From: Chlamydiales bacterium
GTDB lineage: Bacteria; Chlamydiota; Chlamydiia; Chlamydiales; Simkaniaceae
Assembly (NCBI GenBank): GCA_024233395.1
Contig: JACKPR010000002.1
Location: 1-64,000, forward strand
Length of the DNA: 64,000 nucleotides
Reading direction: 5' to 3'
Below the pieces are notes generated by a model, which ran no database searches, had not been told where the DNA came from, and was given only the letters and a program-made list of their open reading frames with translations. Position numbers and translations under genes: made by a program. Every line of letters starts with the position of its first letter. The first letter of the stretch is position 1. This document shows, in pieces, positions 44,313 to 53,223 of the stretch.

Positions 44313-45713
44313 CTACCTCTTATGTTTTACTTTGTTAAAACCATTCAGGGCCGCAATACGGTACCCTTCAGCATATGTTGGATAGTTAAACACTTGATCG
44401 ATAAAATAGTCAATCTTTGCGCTGTAGGTCATGGCAACTTGACCAATATGAATCACCTCTGTTGCATCCCTCCCAATAATGTGAATCCCCAAAATTTCTA
44501 GCGTATCTGCATGAAAAAGAATTTTAAACATCCCAGGATCATTCCCAGCAATTGTATTCTTTGCAATCTCATAATAATAAGCTCTTCCCACTTCATAGCG
44601 AAAACCCAAAGTTTGAAGTTGCTCCTCCGTATAGCCGCATGAAGAAATTTCAGGAATCGTATAAATCCCTATCGGGTAAAAATTAGGGAAGTGATGGGTT
44701 TCAGCTCCAAAAGCATGGCGTGCCGCTAGACGTCCTTGTTCCATACTTGTTGATGCAAGAGCAGGTCCTCCAATCACATCTCCGACTGCATAGATATTGG
44801 GTACGATCGTTTGAAAAAGAGCATTCACAGGAATATGGCCCTTACTATCGACTGTGATCCCCACATTTTCAATATGAAGGTGATCGACATTGGCAACACG
44901 ACCTAGAGCATATAAAAGCATTTCTGCTTTAATAGACGTGCCATCTTTAAACTTTAATTCTGCACTATCTTTATGCCGAACAATTTCCTCAAAGTCTTTA
45001 TTCCCAACAAACTTCAATCCAATCTTACTTAAGGAAGATTGGAGATGCATTCCAATTTCTTTATCTAAATATGGGAGCATTTGCTCCTTTTTATCAACAA
45101 CGATCACTTCAGTCCCAAGCGCAGCAAAAAAACTCGCATATTCAGATCCAATAATTCCCCCACCTAAAACAATCATTTTCTTCGGAACATGATCTATGGA
45201 AAGAAGTCGGGTTGAATCAAGGACAACCTCTTTATCAAAAGGAATATTTTTGGGATTTCTTGGCTTCGATCCCGTGGCGATTAATATCTTTTCTCCTGTG
45301 ACAATATGTGTAAGATGATTTCTCTCATCGAGAACAGCAATTTGATGATGATTTTCAAAGTGAGCTGCTCCTTGGATCAGCCGGATGTTATTTTTCTCGA
45401 ACTGCCGATGAAGTTGCTTGATTTGTTCTTCAGTCACTTGAGATAAGCAATAGTTTAGATCATTAATGGAGATCTCATGGTTATCTATTTCATGTTTTGC
45501 ATAATAACTTTTTTTGTGAAAATCGGTGAGATTTAAAATCGCTTCACGAAGAGATTTCGAGGGAATCGTTCCCGAATGAAGACAACTCCCCCCAGGGTTG
45601 GGATATTTTTCAATGATAACAACAGATTTTCCAAGTTTTGCCGCTTGAATGGCAGCCTTTTGACCCGCTGGTCCTGAACCGATAACAACAAGATCTGCAA
45701 AAAGTTCTTCCAA
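44313..45713 (-). CDS. sthA: Soluble pyridine nucleotide transhydrogenase
   Basis: FAD-containing enzyme moving hydride between NADPH and NAD+. FAD motif VVIGSGPAGQKAA is at the start, a second dinucleotide motif is VLGGGIIGSEYASFFAALG, and the C-terminal dimer domain is complete. At the disulfide site it reads GGSCLHSGTIPSKSLREA; the second redox Cys of lipoamide dehydrogenases (CxxxxC) is missing, as in SthA. The start is probably the TTG at 45713, 5 nt after GAGG. A GTG at 45719 is in frame but overlaps that site. Confidence 0.9.
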   Translation of the reverse strand: MEELFADLVVIGSGPAGQKAAIQAAKLGKSVVIIEKYPNPGGSCLHSGTIPSKSLREAILNLTDFHKKSYYAKHEIDNHEISINDLNYCLSQVTEEQIKQLHRQFEKNNIRLIQGAAHFENHHQIAVLDERNHLTHIVTGEKILIATGSKPRNPKNIPFDKEVVLDSTRLLSIDHVPKKMIVLGGGIIGSEYASFFAALGTEVIVVDKKEQMLPYLDKEIGMHLQSSLSKIGLKFVGNKDFEEIVRHKDSAELKFKDGTSIKAEMLLYALGRVANVDHLHIENVGITVDSKGHIPVNALFQTIVPNIYAVGDVIGGPALASTSMEQGRLAARHAFGAETHHFPNFYPIGIYTIPEISSCGYTEEQLQTLGFRYEVGRAYYYEIAKNTIAGNDPGMFKILFHADTLEILGIHIIGRDATEVIHIGQVAMTYSAKIDYFIDQVFNYPTYAEGYRIAALNGFNKVKHKR

Positions 45714-45826
45714 AATCACCTCTATTTAAACTTTCTTTTTAAACGCTCATTTAGAATAAATCAACGCTTGAGAGAAAATCTTAGAGCTGATATGATGTCT
45801 TTAAAAATTATTTCAAAGGTTTAATG

Positions 45827-46102
45827 ATGTCAAAACGGTGTCAAGTCACGGGTAAAAAACCCGGTAGAGGAAAAAGTTATTCAATCCGCGGGATTGCGAA
45901 AAAGAAAAAGGGAATTGGTCTGAATGTCACTGGAACAGTCAAGCGCCGCTTTCTTCCTAATCTTGTAAAAAAACGTTTTTGGTTTTCTGAAGAAAACCGC
46001 TTTATTACGCTAAAATTATCAACAAGTGCAATGCGTACGATCGATCGACGAGGCTTAGCAGCTGTAGTCCGTGAGCTCCGTGCTAAAGGTCAAAAAATTT
46101 AG
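45827..46102 (+). CDS. rpmB: 50S ribosomal protein L28
   Basis: Large-subunit protein, 91 residues. It opens MSKRCQVTGKKPGRGKSYS and has the chlamydial-type GIAKKKKGIGLNVTGTVKRR (in parts). Two ATGs are adjacent at 45824 and 45827; the second is chosen because L28 normally begins MSK. AAAGG lies upstream. A strong terminator follows 10 nt after the stop. Confidence 0.95.
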   Translation: MSKRCQVTGKKPGRGKSYSIRGIAKKKKGIGLNVTGTVKRRFLPNLVKKRFWFSEENRFITLKLSTSAMRTIDRRGLAAVVRELRAKGQKI

Positions 46103-47003
46103 TTTTATACTAAGCCCGGTTTTAGCCGGGCTTTTTCTTTTCTTCTTTTTACTTTTCTACTCTCTTCATGTTCCTATCCCATCAACGAATAAGCCATTGA
46201 TATTCTATAACTCAGAAAAGCGAGTTGATTTAAACCAAGTCCTTAAAAAAACTCTTCATACGGCTCATCAGTCAATTACCCTCCATACCTATGCCTTTAC
46301 CGACCTATCTCTTCTTTCTCTTCTCGAAAAACAGGCGGAAAAAGGGATTTCTATTCATATTTATTATGATAAAAAAGCGAGCTCCCCTGTCAGTTTCCTT
46401 GAAAAGGAAAATTTCTATTTTCATCCCACTGAAGGGAAAGGGCTCATTCATGAGAAACTCTGGATCATTGATGAAGAACTTCTCTTCATAGGATCAACAA
46501 ATCTCACCCCTTCTTCATTGAAAATGCATGATAACCTCATGGTAGGCCTTTATGCTCCCCCTCTAGCAAAAGCCCTCTCGGAAGGGCGCCCTGAAGAATT
46601 TCATTTAGAGACCGATTGGGCCTCATTACATTCCTATTCTCTTCCAAGTAAACGGGGGTTTGAGGCCCTTCTAGAAACACTAGATCAAGCCAAAAAAGAG
46701 GTTATCCTCTCACTCTTTACTTTTACCCACCCTCTAATTGCTGAAAAATTGATCAATCTCCATAAAAAAGGCGTAAAAATAAATTTAAAATTAGATAGAG
46801 GCACAGCACACGGAGCGAGCAAAAATATAAAGAAACTTTTTGAATCTGAAGGGATTTTCGTTCAAACCAGTCAAGGTCTCCAGCTCCATCACCATAAATG
46901 GGCAAAGATCGACCAAAAGACCCATATCATTGGCTCTGCAAACTGGACAAAAGCTGCGTTTAACAAAAACAACGATTTAATATTAATAATTAATATTAAA
47001 TAA
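46071..47003 (+). CDS. Phospholipase D superfamily protein, membrane-anchored
   Basis: Two HKD motifs are intact: HEKLWIIDEELLFIGSTN (H127, K129, D134) and HHKWAKIDQKTHIIGSAN (H274, K276, D281). This is therefore a complete two-motif PLD-fold phosphodiesterase of 310 residues. The N-terminal 35 residues are very hydrophobic (LAGLFLFFFLLFYSL), forming a signal anchor. There is no ATG before the mature domain. Starts are GTG at 46071 or GTG at 46080, both inside rpmB. The anchor is encoded by the rpmB terminator and its T-tract. C. trachomatis has a PLD gene next to rpmB too. Substrate lipid or nucleic acid is unknown. Confidence 0.85.
   Translation: MSSVLKVKKFSFILSPVLAGLFLFFFLLFYSLHVPIPSTNKPLIFYNSEKRVDLNQVLKKTLHTAHQSITLHTYAFTDLSLLSLLEKQAEKGISIHIYYDKKASSPVSFLEKENFYFHPTEGKGLIHEKLWIIDEELLFIGSTNLTPSSLKMHDNLMVGLYAPPLAKALSEGRPEEFHLETDWASLHSYSLPSKRGFEALLETLDQAKKEVILSLFTFTHPLIAEKLINLHKKGVKINLKLDRGTAHGASKNIKKLFESEGIFVQTSQGLQLHHHKWAKIDQKTHIIGSANWTKAAFNKNNDLILIINIK
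46112..46138 (+). terminator. rpmB rho-independent terminator inside the PLD reading frame
   Basis: AAGCCCGG / CCGGGCTT stem (46112-46119 with 46126-46133), 6-nt loop, followed by TTTCTTTTCTTC. Canonical shape and position for rpmB, yet it lies within the 5' coding part of the PLD gene. Confidence 0.85.
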
Positions 47004-47036
47004 TTTAGTATTATTTTTTTATAATTAAGATAGTGG

Positions 47037-47042
47037 TATAAT
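47037..47042 (+). promoter_or_regulatory. -10 promoter element
   Basis: Perfect TATAAT 19 nt before the ATG of the next gene, in a very AT-rich gap. No -35 hexamer is obvious; TTTTTT lies at the right distance. AAAAGG before the ATG is the ribosome binding site. Confidence 0.45.
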
Positions 47043-47060
47043 ATTTAAAAAAGGTGAATT

Positions 47061-47756
47061 ATGAGCATATTACCGGCTGTCACAATTCCTCCAGATTACG
47101 CAAAACCAAGCGGGCAAGACTCCTCTTGGGCAGTCGATGAATCCCAAAAAGCGGTCGGTCTGATGGGTTATACCGAAGCTGATCGCGCTCTCCAAATCGT
47201 TGGGATCGGAGCTGGGACTTTCTCCTATATGGAAGGTTATAGCTCAACTCCCCCTCTTGAAGTTAGTCGAGTGACTAAAATTAAAGAAGATCTTTCTTCA
47301 ATACAAATCTCAGGCTTTAAACCTCTGATAGCAATCCGCATTATCGCTCAAGGAATTTCGATTATTCAATCTTACACAAGCCTTTATAACTTGATTGCAA
47401 GAAATCCCATTCAACCGTTGCTCCCCTTTGATGAAGTATTAGCTCCTCTTGCAAGCTTTTTTCTAAAGGGTGAAGAATTTCTTGATGATGTCGAAGTATG
47501 GGAAAAAGCCAAAGGAACTGAGAGCGAAAATGCTTCTATAATAAAGATGATAGGATCCACAGCAAATCTCCTTCTTGTAGGAGCTCAAGTTTTCGCTTTC
47601 TTAGCCATGACAAAAGTTCATATAGCGTTCCAGGTAGCCTTAAGTACTATTACCTTTAGCGTAACACTCTATGAAGCTAATTCAAAAGAATCAAGCGAAA
47701 GCTCTTCAATGAGAAGAGAGGTTGAAATGCCTCCTCCAATTTCCATGATGGTTTAA
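47061..47756 (+). CDS. Hypothetical membrane-associated protein
   Basis: 231 residues, not recognised. The polar N-terminus (MSILPAVTIPPDYAKPSGQD) is rich in Pro and Ser. Hydrophobic spans lie near 89-115 and 168-205 (ANLLLVGAQVFAFLAM; IAFQVALSTITFSVTL). The C-terminus is Ser-rich and ends PPPISMMV. Paired hydrophobic stretches with polar ends recall chlamydial inclusion-membrane proteins, but this is weak evidence. Confidence 0.65.
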   Translation: MSILPAVTIPPDYAKPSGQDSSWAVDESQKAVGLMGYTEADRALQIVGIGAGTFSYMEGYSSTPPLEVSRVTKIKEDLSSIQISGFKPLIAIRIIAQGISIIQSYTSLYNLIARNPIQPLLPFDEVLAPLASFFLKGEEFLDDVEVWEKAKGTESENASIIKMIGSTANLLLVGAQVFAFLAMTKVHIAFQVALSTITFSVTLYEANSKESSESSSMRREVEMPPPISMMV

Positions 47757-47801
47757 AGAATAGTATAGCTCTTTAACTCTCCTTATTTTATATAAAAAAA
47801 C

Positions 47802-48395
47802 ATGAACAGCACTTCTCTTTTTGTCATTTCCTTTTCTTTATTTTTGCTGATGGATCCTATAGGAAATATCCCTATCTATTTAGCGGTTTTAAAAGATGTA
47901 AAAGCAAAGCGTCAGCAAAAGGTGATTATTCGTGAGCTTCTCATTGCTCTTATTGTAATCATTCTCTTTACCATTGTTGGGGAGTATCTACTTGATATAT
48001 TAGGTGTAGGGCAAGAAACCATCTTGATATCAGGAGGAATTATCCTATTTGTCATCGCCTTAAAAATGATCTTTCCTCATGGGAAAGAGGGGGCCCATGA
48101 AAGCCCAGCAAGAGGCGAACCTTTCATTGTTCCCCTTGCTATTCCTCTTGTTGCAGGCCCTTCTGTTCTTGCGGCTGTCATGATCTATTCTCATCAACAA
48201 CCGGTCGGAATGCTCATTGGAGCTATTTGCATGGCGTGGGCTGTTTCAACGATCATTTTACTCAGCGCTCCCTTTCTAAAAAAGATTTTAGGAATCAGAG
48301 GAATCGTTGCCTGTGAAAGACTCATGGGGCTCCTTTTAACCTTAATGTCTGTTCAAATGTTTCTTGAAGGCGTCTCTTTATTCCTTCAGAAATAA
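47802..48395 (+). CDS. MarC family integral membrane protein
   Basis: 197 residues with six hydrophobic spans. Family landmarks are LFLLMDPIGNIPIYLAVL in the first helices and FIVPLAIPLVAGPSVLAAVMI in the middle (20-residue core PLAIPLVAGPSVLAAVMI). The MarC/YhgN family's transport role is still unclear. In C. trachomatis the YhgN homologue is close to map, as here. truA begins 23 nt after it. Confidence 0.88.
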   Translation: MNSTSLFVISFSLFLLMDPIGNIPIYLAVLKDVKAKRQQKVIIRELLIALIVIILFTIVGEYLLDILGVGQETILISGGIILFVIALKMIFPHGKEGAHESPARGEPFIVPLAIPLVAGPSVLAAVMIYSHQQPVGMLIGAICMAWAVSTIILLSAPFLKKILGIRGIVACERLMGLLLTLMSVQMFLEGVSLFLQK

Positions 48396-48417
48396 TCCCT
48401 ATGTTATTCTTTTTGAC

Positions 48418-49155
48418 ATGAACATTAAAATAATTCTTTCTTATGATGGAACAGACTTCTTGGGATGGCAAGAATCTATAGATGGAAATACCATTGAGGA
48501 AACCCTGCGGAAAACCCTTGAAACGATTTATCAGCATCCCATCCGCTTACAAGCTGCTTCAAGGACTGATCGCGGTGTACATGCTGATCAGCAAGTCGTC
48601 AACTTTATCACTGAAAAGTCACTTGATCTCAACCGTTTAAAAATCAGCCTGAATCAGCTTCTTCCCAAGTCAATTCGCATTCTAAAGATAGAAGAAGCCT
48701 CAAAAACCTTTCACCCAACTCTTGATGCTATAGGAAAAGAATACCATTACTCCCTCTGCTTAATCCCTGTTCAATCCCCTTTCCGTCGCTATTTTTCATG
48801 GCATATTCTTTCCCCTCTTGATATGGACCGTATGAAGGAAGGAGCAGCTTCTTTGATTGGTACCCACGATTTCAAAGCTTTTTGCAATGCACAAGATCCT
48901 AAACCAAAGGATACTCTCTGCAATTTGAAGCGATTAGATATCATTGCAGATCCACCTCATCTCCATTTTGAAATCGAAGGAGACCGCTTCCTTTACAAAA
49001 TGGTGCGAAATCTTGTCGGTACCCTTGTCTATCTGGGAATGGGAAAACTTTCCTTAGATGAAGTGCAAAAGCTTTTAGAAAAGAAAGACCGCACTCTTGC
49101 AGGCATCACCGCACCTGCACACGGCCTCACCCTAAAGAAAGTCTATTACAGCTAG
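48418..49155 (+). CDS. truA: tRNA pseudouridine(38-40) synthase
   Basis: Modifies positions 38-40 of the tRNA anticodon stem. The catalytic loop SRTDRGVHADQQV has the nucleophile Asp51, and FEIEGDRFLYKMVRNLVGTL is typical of TruA (GDRFLYKMVRNLVG). 245 residues, full length. The start ATG at 48418 matches the family N-terminus (MNIKIILSYDGTDFLGWQ); the frame upstream overlaps marC and is not used. Confidence 0.95.
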   Translation: MNIKIILSYDGTDFLGWQESIDGNTIEETLRKTLETIYQHPIRLQAASRTDRGVHADQQVVNFITEKSLDLNRLKISLNQLLPKSIRILKIEEASKTFHPTLDAIGKEYHYSLCLIPVQSPFRRYFSWHILSPLDMDRMKEGAASLIGTHDFKAFCNAQDPKPKDTLCNLKRLDIIADPPHLHFEIEGDRFLYKMVRNLVGTLVYLGMGKLSLDEVQKLLEKKDRTLAGITAPAHGLTLKKVYYS

Positions 49156-49202
49156 ACAGAGAGAGTTTTTTTCTCTATAATGCTTCCCTAAAAGGAATAT
49201 TC

Positions 49203-50075
49203 ATGATTGCAAGAAATGACCCCTGCTGGTGTGGAAGCGGAAAAAAATGGAAAAAATGTCACCATCCCTTCCTCCCTCCTCAAGATTTTCAAAGGATAAA
49301 AGAGGAATATTTTAAAAAATATCAAATTGTCTTAAAAACTCCCGAGCAAATTGAAGGCATTCGTGCAGCTGGAAAACTCGCAGCAACGATTTTGAAAAAG
49401 GTTTGTGCAAAAGCAAAGGAAGGAGTCACCACTCAAGAGCTTGATGACTATGCTATGCAGCTCCATAAAGAAGCGGGTGCGACTCCTGCTCCTTTAGGTT
49501 ATGGACATCCTCCCTTTCCCAAGGGGATTTGCACCTCTCTTAATGAGGTGATCTGTCATGGAATCCCCAATGAAAAACCTCTCGTGAATGGCGATATCAT
49601 GAATATCGATGTCACATCAATTCTTAATGGATATTATGGAGATTGCAGTGCCATGGTGACCATTGGAGAAGTTAGTGAAGAAAAGCAAAAAGTCGTCGAT
49701 GTCTCCTATGAATGTCTTATGCGTGCTATTAAAATCCTAAAACCTGGGGTTCTTGTTTCAGAAATTGGAAAAGTGATTGAAGATTATGCAACAAGCGAAG
49801 GATGTTCAGTTGTGAATCAGTTTGTTGCTCACGGAGTTGGCGTTGATTTCCATGAAGCGCCACAAATCCCTCACAACTACAATAACCTTGATATTCCCCT
49901 GGCTGCAGGGATGACCTTTACCATTGAGCCAATGATTAATGCAGGCGTTCGAGAAGGAAAGATAGATCCCAATGATCATTGGACCGCTTACACTCTCGAT
50001 GGAAAGCCAAGCGCTCAATGGGAACATACCCTCCTTATCACTGATGACGGATATGAAATCCTCACTCTTCCATAG
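49203..50075 (+). CDS. map: Methionine aminopeptidase with N-terminal SEC-C zinc motif
   Basis: Removes the initiator methionine. The catalytic pita-bread domain shows the metal ligands in NIDVTSILNGYYGDCS, AHGVGVDFHEAPQIPH and FTIEPMI. A 20-residue N-terminal SEC-C-type motif (NDPCWCGSGKKWKKCH) precedes it, the arrangement seen in chlamydial Map, at 290 residues. AAAAGGAATATTC lies before the ATG. Confidence 0.95.
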   Translation: MIARNDPCWCGSGKKWKKCHHPFLPPQDFQRIKEEYFKKYQIVLKTPEQIEGIRAAGKLAATILKKVCAKAKEGVTTQELDDYAMQLHKEAGATPAPLGYGHPPFPKGICTSLNEVICHGIPNEKPLVNGDIMNIDVTSILNGYYGDCSAMVTIGEVSEEKQKVVDVSYECLMRAIKILKPGVLVSEIGKVIEDYATSEGCSVVNQFVAHGVGVDFHEAPQIPHNYNNLDIPLAAGMTFTIEPMINAGVREGKIDPNDHWTAYTLDGKPSAQWEHTLLITDDGYEILTLP

Positions 50076-50115
50076 GTTTTAATGAACTATAGAGTCTTCC
50101 AAAATATGCTCAGGG

Positions 50116-51270
50116 CTAATGAGCAAAGGATCCTTTTTCTTGGAGACCTTTTTTGATGATAAAGATTTCTCTTTCGATGCTGATCAGCTCAGACTTTGTC
50201 TGCTCAAGTTTTTGTTTCTTTTCTTTCACTTCACTGTCGAGGCGACCTACTTCAGTGCTGAGTGCTTCATCAGGAGCTTTCTGAAGCTTTAGATTCCCTT
50301 GATCAAATGCTGCTTTAAGCTTTTGATAATCTTTTAATGTTTGATCATAAGCCTTTTTGATCATCCCTTTATCTTTTTCAAGCGTTTTTAAAACACGGTT
50401 TCCTTCATTTTCTTTCGGCATTGGAGGCGTTTCTTTAACAGAAGTAGGCTTTTGCTCTTTCCGCATAGCTTTGAAATAAGCTCGAGCTTTTTCAATTTGC
50501 TTTTGGTAGCCTTCAGTAAGGAGACGAGACTGATAGAGATCTACACGAAGAGCATTCAATTCTTTAAGTCTTTGCCCAGCAATTTTAGAAACTTCATGGT
50601 GCTTGATTTCAAAATTAGAGAGTTTTTCTCTAGTCTGTTCTAGATCTGCTTTTAAGACTTCTAATTCTCTCTGCAGTTCAATAGAGTCTGCTGAAAGGAC
50701 TTCACTTTGCTTATAAAACTTATCCGATTCAATCCGACTTGCATCGACAAGGCTTAAAAGAACTTCCACCTCTTCTCTTGAAGAGGAAAGCTCTTCTTTT
50801 AAGGTATCAATTTCGTTTTCTAAAACGCGCTTTTCTGTTGCTGTCTTTTCTTCAAAGCTATGCAGAGAGATTTGAAGTTCTTTAAGAGCTTTTTCTTTTC
50901 CTTCTTTTTCCTTAGCGTAATAACTCTTTAACTCTTCCATTGATAGAAAAGCAATCGTTAATCCAAGAGCAAGGGAGCATCCCCAACCCAATTTCCATAA
51001 AAAGGCATCCTGGTGACCGAAAAAATAATGAAAAGCAAAATAGAAAACAAAGAACATAAGGGTAAGAGAAAAACCACTGATTCGATAGCGCCAGGAAAGC
51101 ACAAACCCCATCACAGTCATTAAAGGAAGATAAGGATTCGAAAAGTTTGGAATCGCAACAATCAATGTAAGCATCACCAAAAGAGGACCAAGAAGCATCC
51201 AAAAAAGGGGTTTTGTTTCTGAAGCAGAAAAGTCTGCCCATTTCTTAAGAACATCATTCATTCGAGCCAT
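50116..51270 (-). CDS. Four-helix membrane protein with long coiled coil, possible CT850-like protein
   Basis: 384 residues. About four hydrophobic helices occupy residues 20-110 (LFWMLLGPLLVMLTLIVAI; LTLMFFVFYFAFHYFF; CSLALGLTIAFLSM). A heptad-rich coiled coil then runs from about 115 to the end (ELKSYYAKEKEGKEKALKEL; ELEVLKADLEQTREKLSN). In C. trachomatis the integral membrane protein CT850, reported as an inclusion membrane protein, neighbours map. Position and architecture make this a candidate equivalent, but I could not confirm sequence homology. The start overlaps the peptidase gene by 17 nt, and AGGAG lies upstream. Confidence 0.75.
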   Translation of the reverse strand: MARMNDVLKKWADFSASETKPLFWMLLGPLLVMLTLIVAIPNFSNPYLPLMTVMGFVLSWRYRISGFSLTLMFFVFYFAFHYFFGHQDAFLWKLGWGCSLALGLTIAFLSMEELKSYYAKEKEGKEKALKELQISLHSFEEKTATEKRVLENEIDTLKEELSSSREEVEVLLSLVDASRIESDKFYKQSEVLSADSIELQRELEVLKADLEQTREKLSNFEIKHHEVSKIAGQRLKELNALRVDLYQSRLLTEGYQKQIEKARAYFKAMRKEQKPTSVKETPPMPKENEGNRVLKTLEKDKGMIKKAYDQTLKDYQKLKAAFDQGNLKLQKAPDEALSTEVGRLDSEVKEKKQKLEQTKSELISIEREIFIIKKGLQEKGSFAH

Positions 51271-52645
51271 GAACCAAATCTCCTTTGCTCGAGAAAATCT
51301 CTAAGATTTGCGTGATCGATAAAAAGCCTTCCTTAAAACGATCTAAACCAAAACACTCATTAGGAGCATGCATATTATCTGTTCCAAGACCAACTCCTAT
51401 CATTACAAGCTCTCCTCCACAGACTTTAGAAAGCATTCCTGCAATGGGGATGGTAGCTCCACAGAGTTGGCGTCGACATTTTGTATGATAGACTTCTTCA
51501 TAAGCCTTTGAAACCTTTTTAACCGTTTCTGAATTGGGGGGTGTCATAAACCCAGGGGTTCCATGTCCTTTTTCTAAACTTACCTCTATACCTTCTGGGA
51601 GGTTTTTTTTCAAAAAGGTCTCAATAGAGCTCATCACATGCTCTGGATCTTGATTAGGAACAAGACGGCAAGAAAGTTTGGCCATTGCCTTTGAAGGAAT
51701 AATCGTTTTAAAACCTTCTCCTGTATAACCACTCTCTATTCCATTGATTTCTAAAGTCGGGCGAATCCAATTTGATTCAAGAAGAGAAAAGTCTCCTTCA
51801 CCTTTAAAAACCTTCACATTAAATGGAGCAGCATCCTCTTTTGGATCGGCTTCCCATTCAAAAACATCGTGCTCTTCTTTTGAAAGGGTTTTGACCCCTT
51901 CATAAAAACCTGGAATAGTAATTTTCCCTTCTTCATCCCACATCTTTCCTAAAGCAGTCACGAGTGCCCGCGCTGGATTCAAAACAATCCCTCCATAAAC
52001 ACCAGAATGAAGGTCTGTATTGCTATTTCTAACCATGACATTGAAATTTGTGACTCCACGAATTCCTAAAGTCACAGCAGGAATTCCTTTTGCATACATA
52101 TCTAAATCCACAATAAAGATATGGTCTGCTTCAAGTTTTTTTCTTTTCTTATCTAAAATCCCCTGAAGACCTGGACTTCCAACTTCTTCTTCTCCCTCAA
52201 TTAACACTTTAATATTGATGTTTTTCTCTTTAACGCATTCAAGAAAAGCGCGGATTGCAGCAAGGGTATAAAACCCTTGGCCTTTATTATCGATGGCACC
52301 CCTTGCATAAACAACATGATCACGAACTTCAGGTTCAAAAGGGGGACTTTTCCATTCGTCTAAAGGAACAGGAGGCTGAACATCATAGTGACCATAAAAA
52401 AGAAGCGTTGGGCCTTCGCCTCCCCCATAACTACCGAAAATAGTGGGATGTCCTGAAGTTTCCCAAACTTCTGTTTTAAGTCCAATCAATTCCATGTAAG
52501 AACAGAGCCAATCTTTACAGGCAAGAAGATCCTTTTTATAGGCAGGATCTGTACTGACACTAGGAAATCTAAGAAACGTAAAAAAGTCTTCTAAGAGTTT
52601 CCCCTGGTTTTTCTCAAACCAGGTCATGTATTTATCTAGCATCAT
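51254..52645 (-). CDS. M20-family metallodipeptidase
   Basis: 463 residues with the M20 signatures: FYGHYDVQPP (first zinc ligands), ARGAIDNKGQ (bridging Asp), IEGEEEVGSPGL (catalytic Glu pair) and the C-terminal CGATIPIAGML with MIGVGLGTDNMHAPNE. This is the pattern of the cytosolic dipeptidase/CNDP-like branch. AAAGGA precedes the ATG. It probably recovers amino acids from host-derived peptides (inference). Confidence 0.92.
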   Translation of the reverse strand: MMLDKYMTWFEKNQGKLLEDFFTFLRFPSVSTDPAYKKDLLACKDWLCSYMELIGLKTEVWETSGHPTIFGSYGGGEGPTLLFYGHYDVQPPVPLDEWKSPPFEPEVRDHVVYARGAIDNKGQGFYTLAAIRAFLECVKEKNINIKVLIEGEEEVGSPGLQGILDKKRKKLEADHIFIVDLDMYAKGIPAVTLGIRGVTNFNVMVRNSNTDLHSGVYGGIVLNPARALVTALGKMWDEEGKITIPGFYEGVKTLSKEEHDVFEWEADPKEDAAPFNVKVFKGEGDFSLLESNWIRPTLEINGIESGYTGEGFKTIIPSKAMAKLSCRLVPNQDPEHVMSSIETFLKKNLPEGIEVSLEKGHGTPGFMTPPNSETVKKVSKAYEEVYHTKCRRQLCGATIPIAGMLSKVCGGELVMIGVGLGTDNMHAPNECFGLDRFKEGFLSITQILEIFSSKGDLVHGSNE

Positions 52646-52671
52646 TTATCCTTTGTACACATACTGAGGTT

Positions 52672-52832
52672 AGATAGTGTCGTCATAAGATGGGAATTTA
52701 AGAAGTGTCTCCTATGAGGAAAGTTCAAGGCGACCGATGCAAAAAGCCCTAGTTGGGCTTTTGAAGCAGGTGAACGATGAAATTTCCCATAGAAGACGCT
52801 TAAGAAATGCTCATCTTATGACGACACTATCT
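52672..52832. repeat. 161-bp palindromic element
   Basis: The terminal arms 52672-52692 and 52812-52832 are a perfect 21-bp inverted repeat (AGATAGTGTCGTCATAAGATG and its complement, shown here as AGATAGTGTCGTCATAAGAT). The inside continues as an imperfect palindrome; compare AAGTGTCTCCTATGAGGAAA with the complement of the right half. The centre is AAAAGCCC-TAGTT-GGGCTTTT, itself terminator-like on both strands. There is no ORF inside. Similar in size and design to the element at 2977-3144, but the sequences differ. Confidence 0.85.
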
Positions 52833-52853
52833 TAGGGTACAAAAGATTGGAAT

Positions 52854-53057
52854 TTAAACAAAATAGCTTTCTGCACTTTTCATGAGGTAAGCGATTAAAT
52901 CTCGATCTCCCTCATAATCCATTTCAACATTCATTTTTCCTTCTTTTGAAGGCTTTGTACAGGTAATTAATACAAAAGAAAGCTCCTCACTTGAGAGAGC
53001 TTCTTTTAGTTGGGAGATCTTTCCATTTCCAAAATTCGGATGAACTACTTTTGACAT
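52854..53057 (-). CDS. Small hypothetical protein, 67 residues
   Basis: From the ATG at 53057 (MSKVVHPNFGNGKISQLKEA). It is a compact polar protein ending in DLIAYLMKSAESYFV, not recognised. The frame begins with a TTG nine bases further upstream, but the ATG is more likely. Its codon use looks normal and it fills the space between the palindrome and the htpX promoter region, so I think it is real. Confidence 0.5.
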   Translation of the reverse strand: MSKVVHPNFGNGKISQLKEALSSEELSFVLITCTKPSKEGKMNVEMDYEGDRDLIAYLMKSAESYFV

Positions 53058-53223
53058 TTTAACCAATGGGTTCTAAATCAAATGAATGATGTATTTTTTG
53101 CACATAACCTATTTATATGCAATCAAACTTGAAAACTTTATTAATTAAAATATTCTTTCGATTATAGAGGTGGATAAAAATGGTTAAAAAGTGATATTAT
53201 TGGGAATACTTGAGGAGGTCAAA

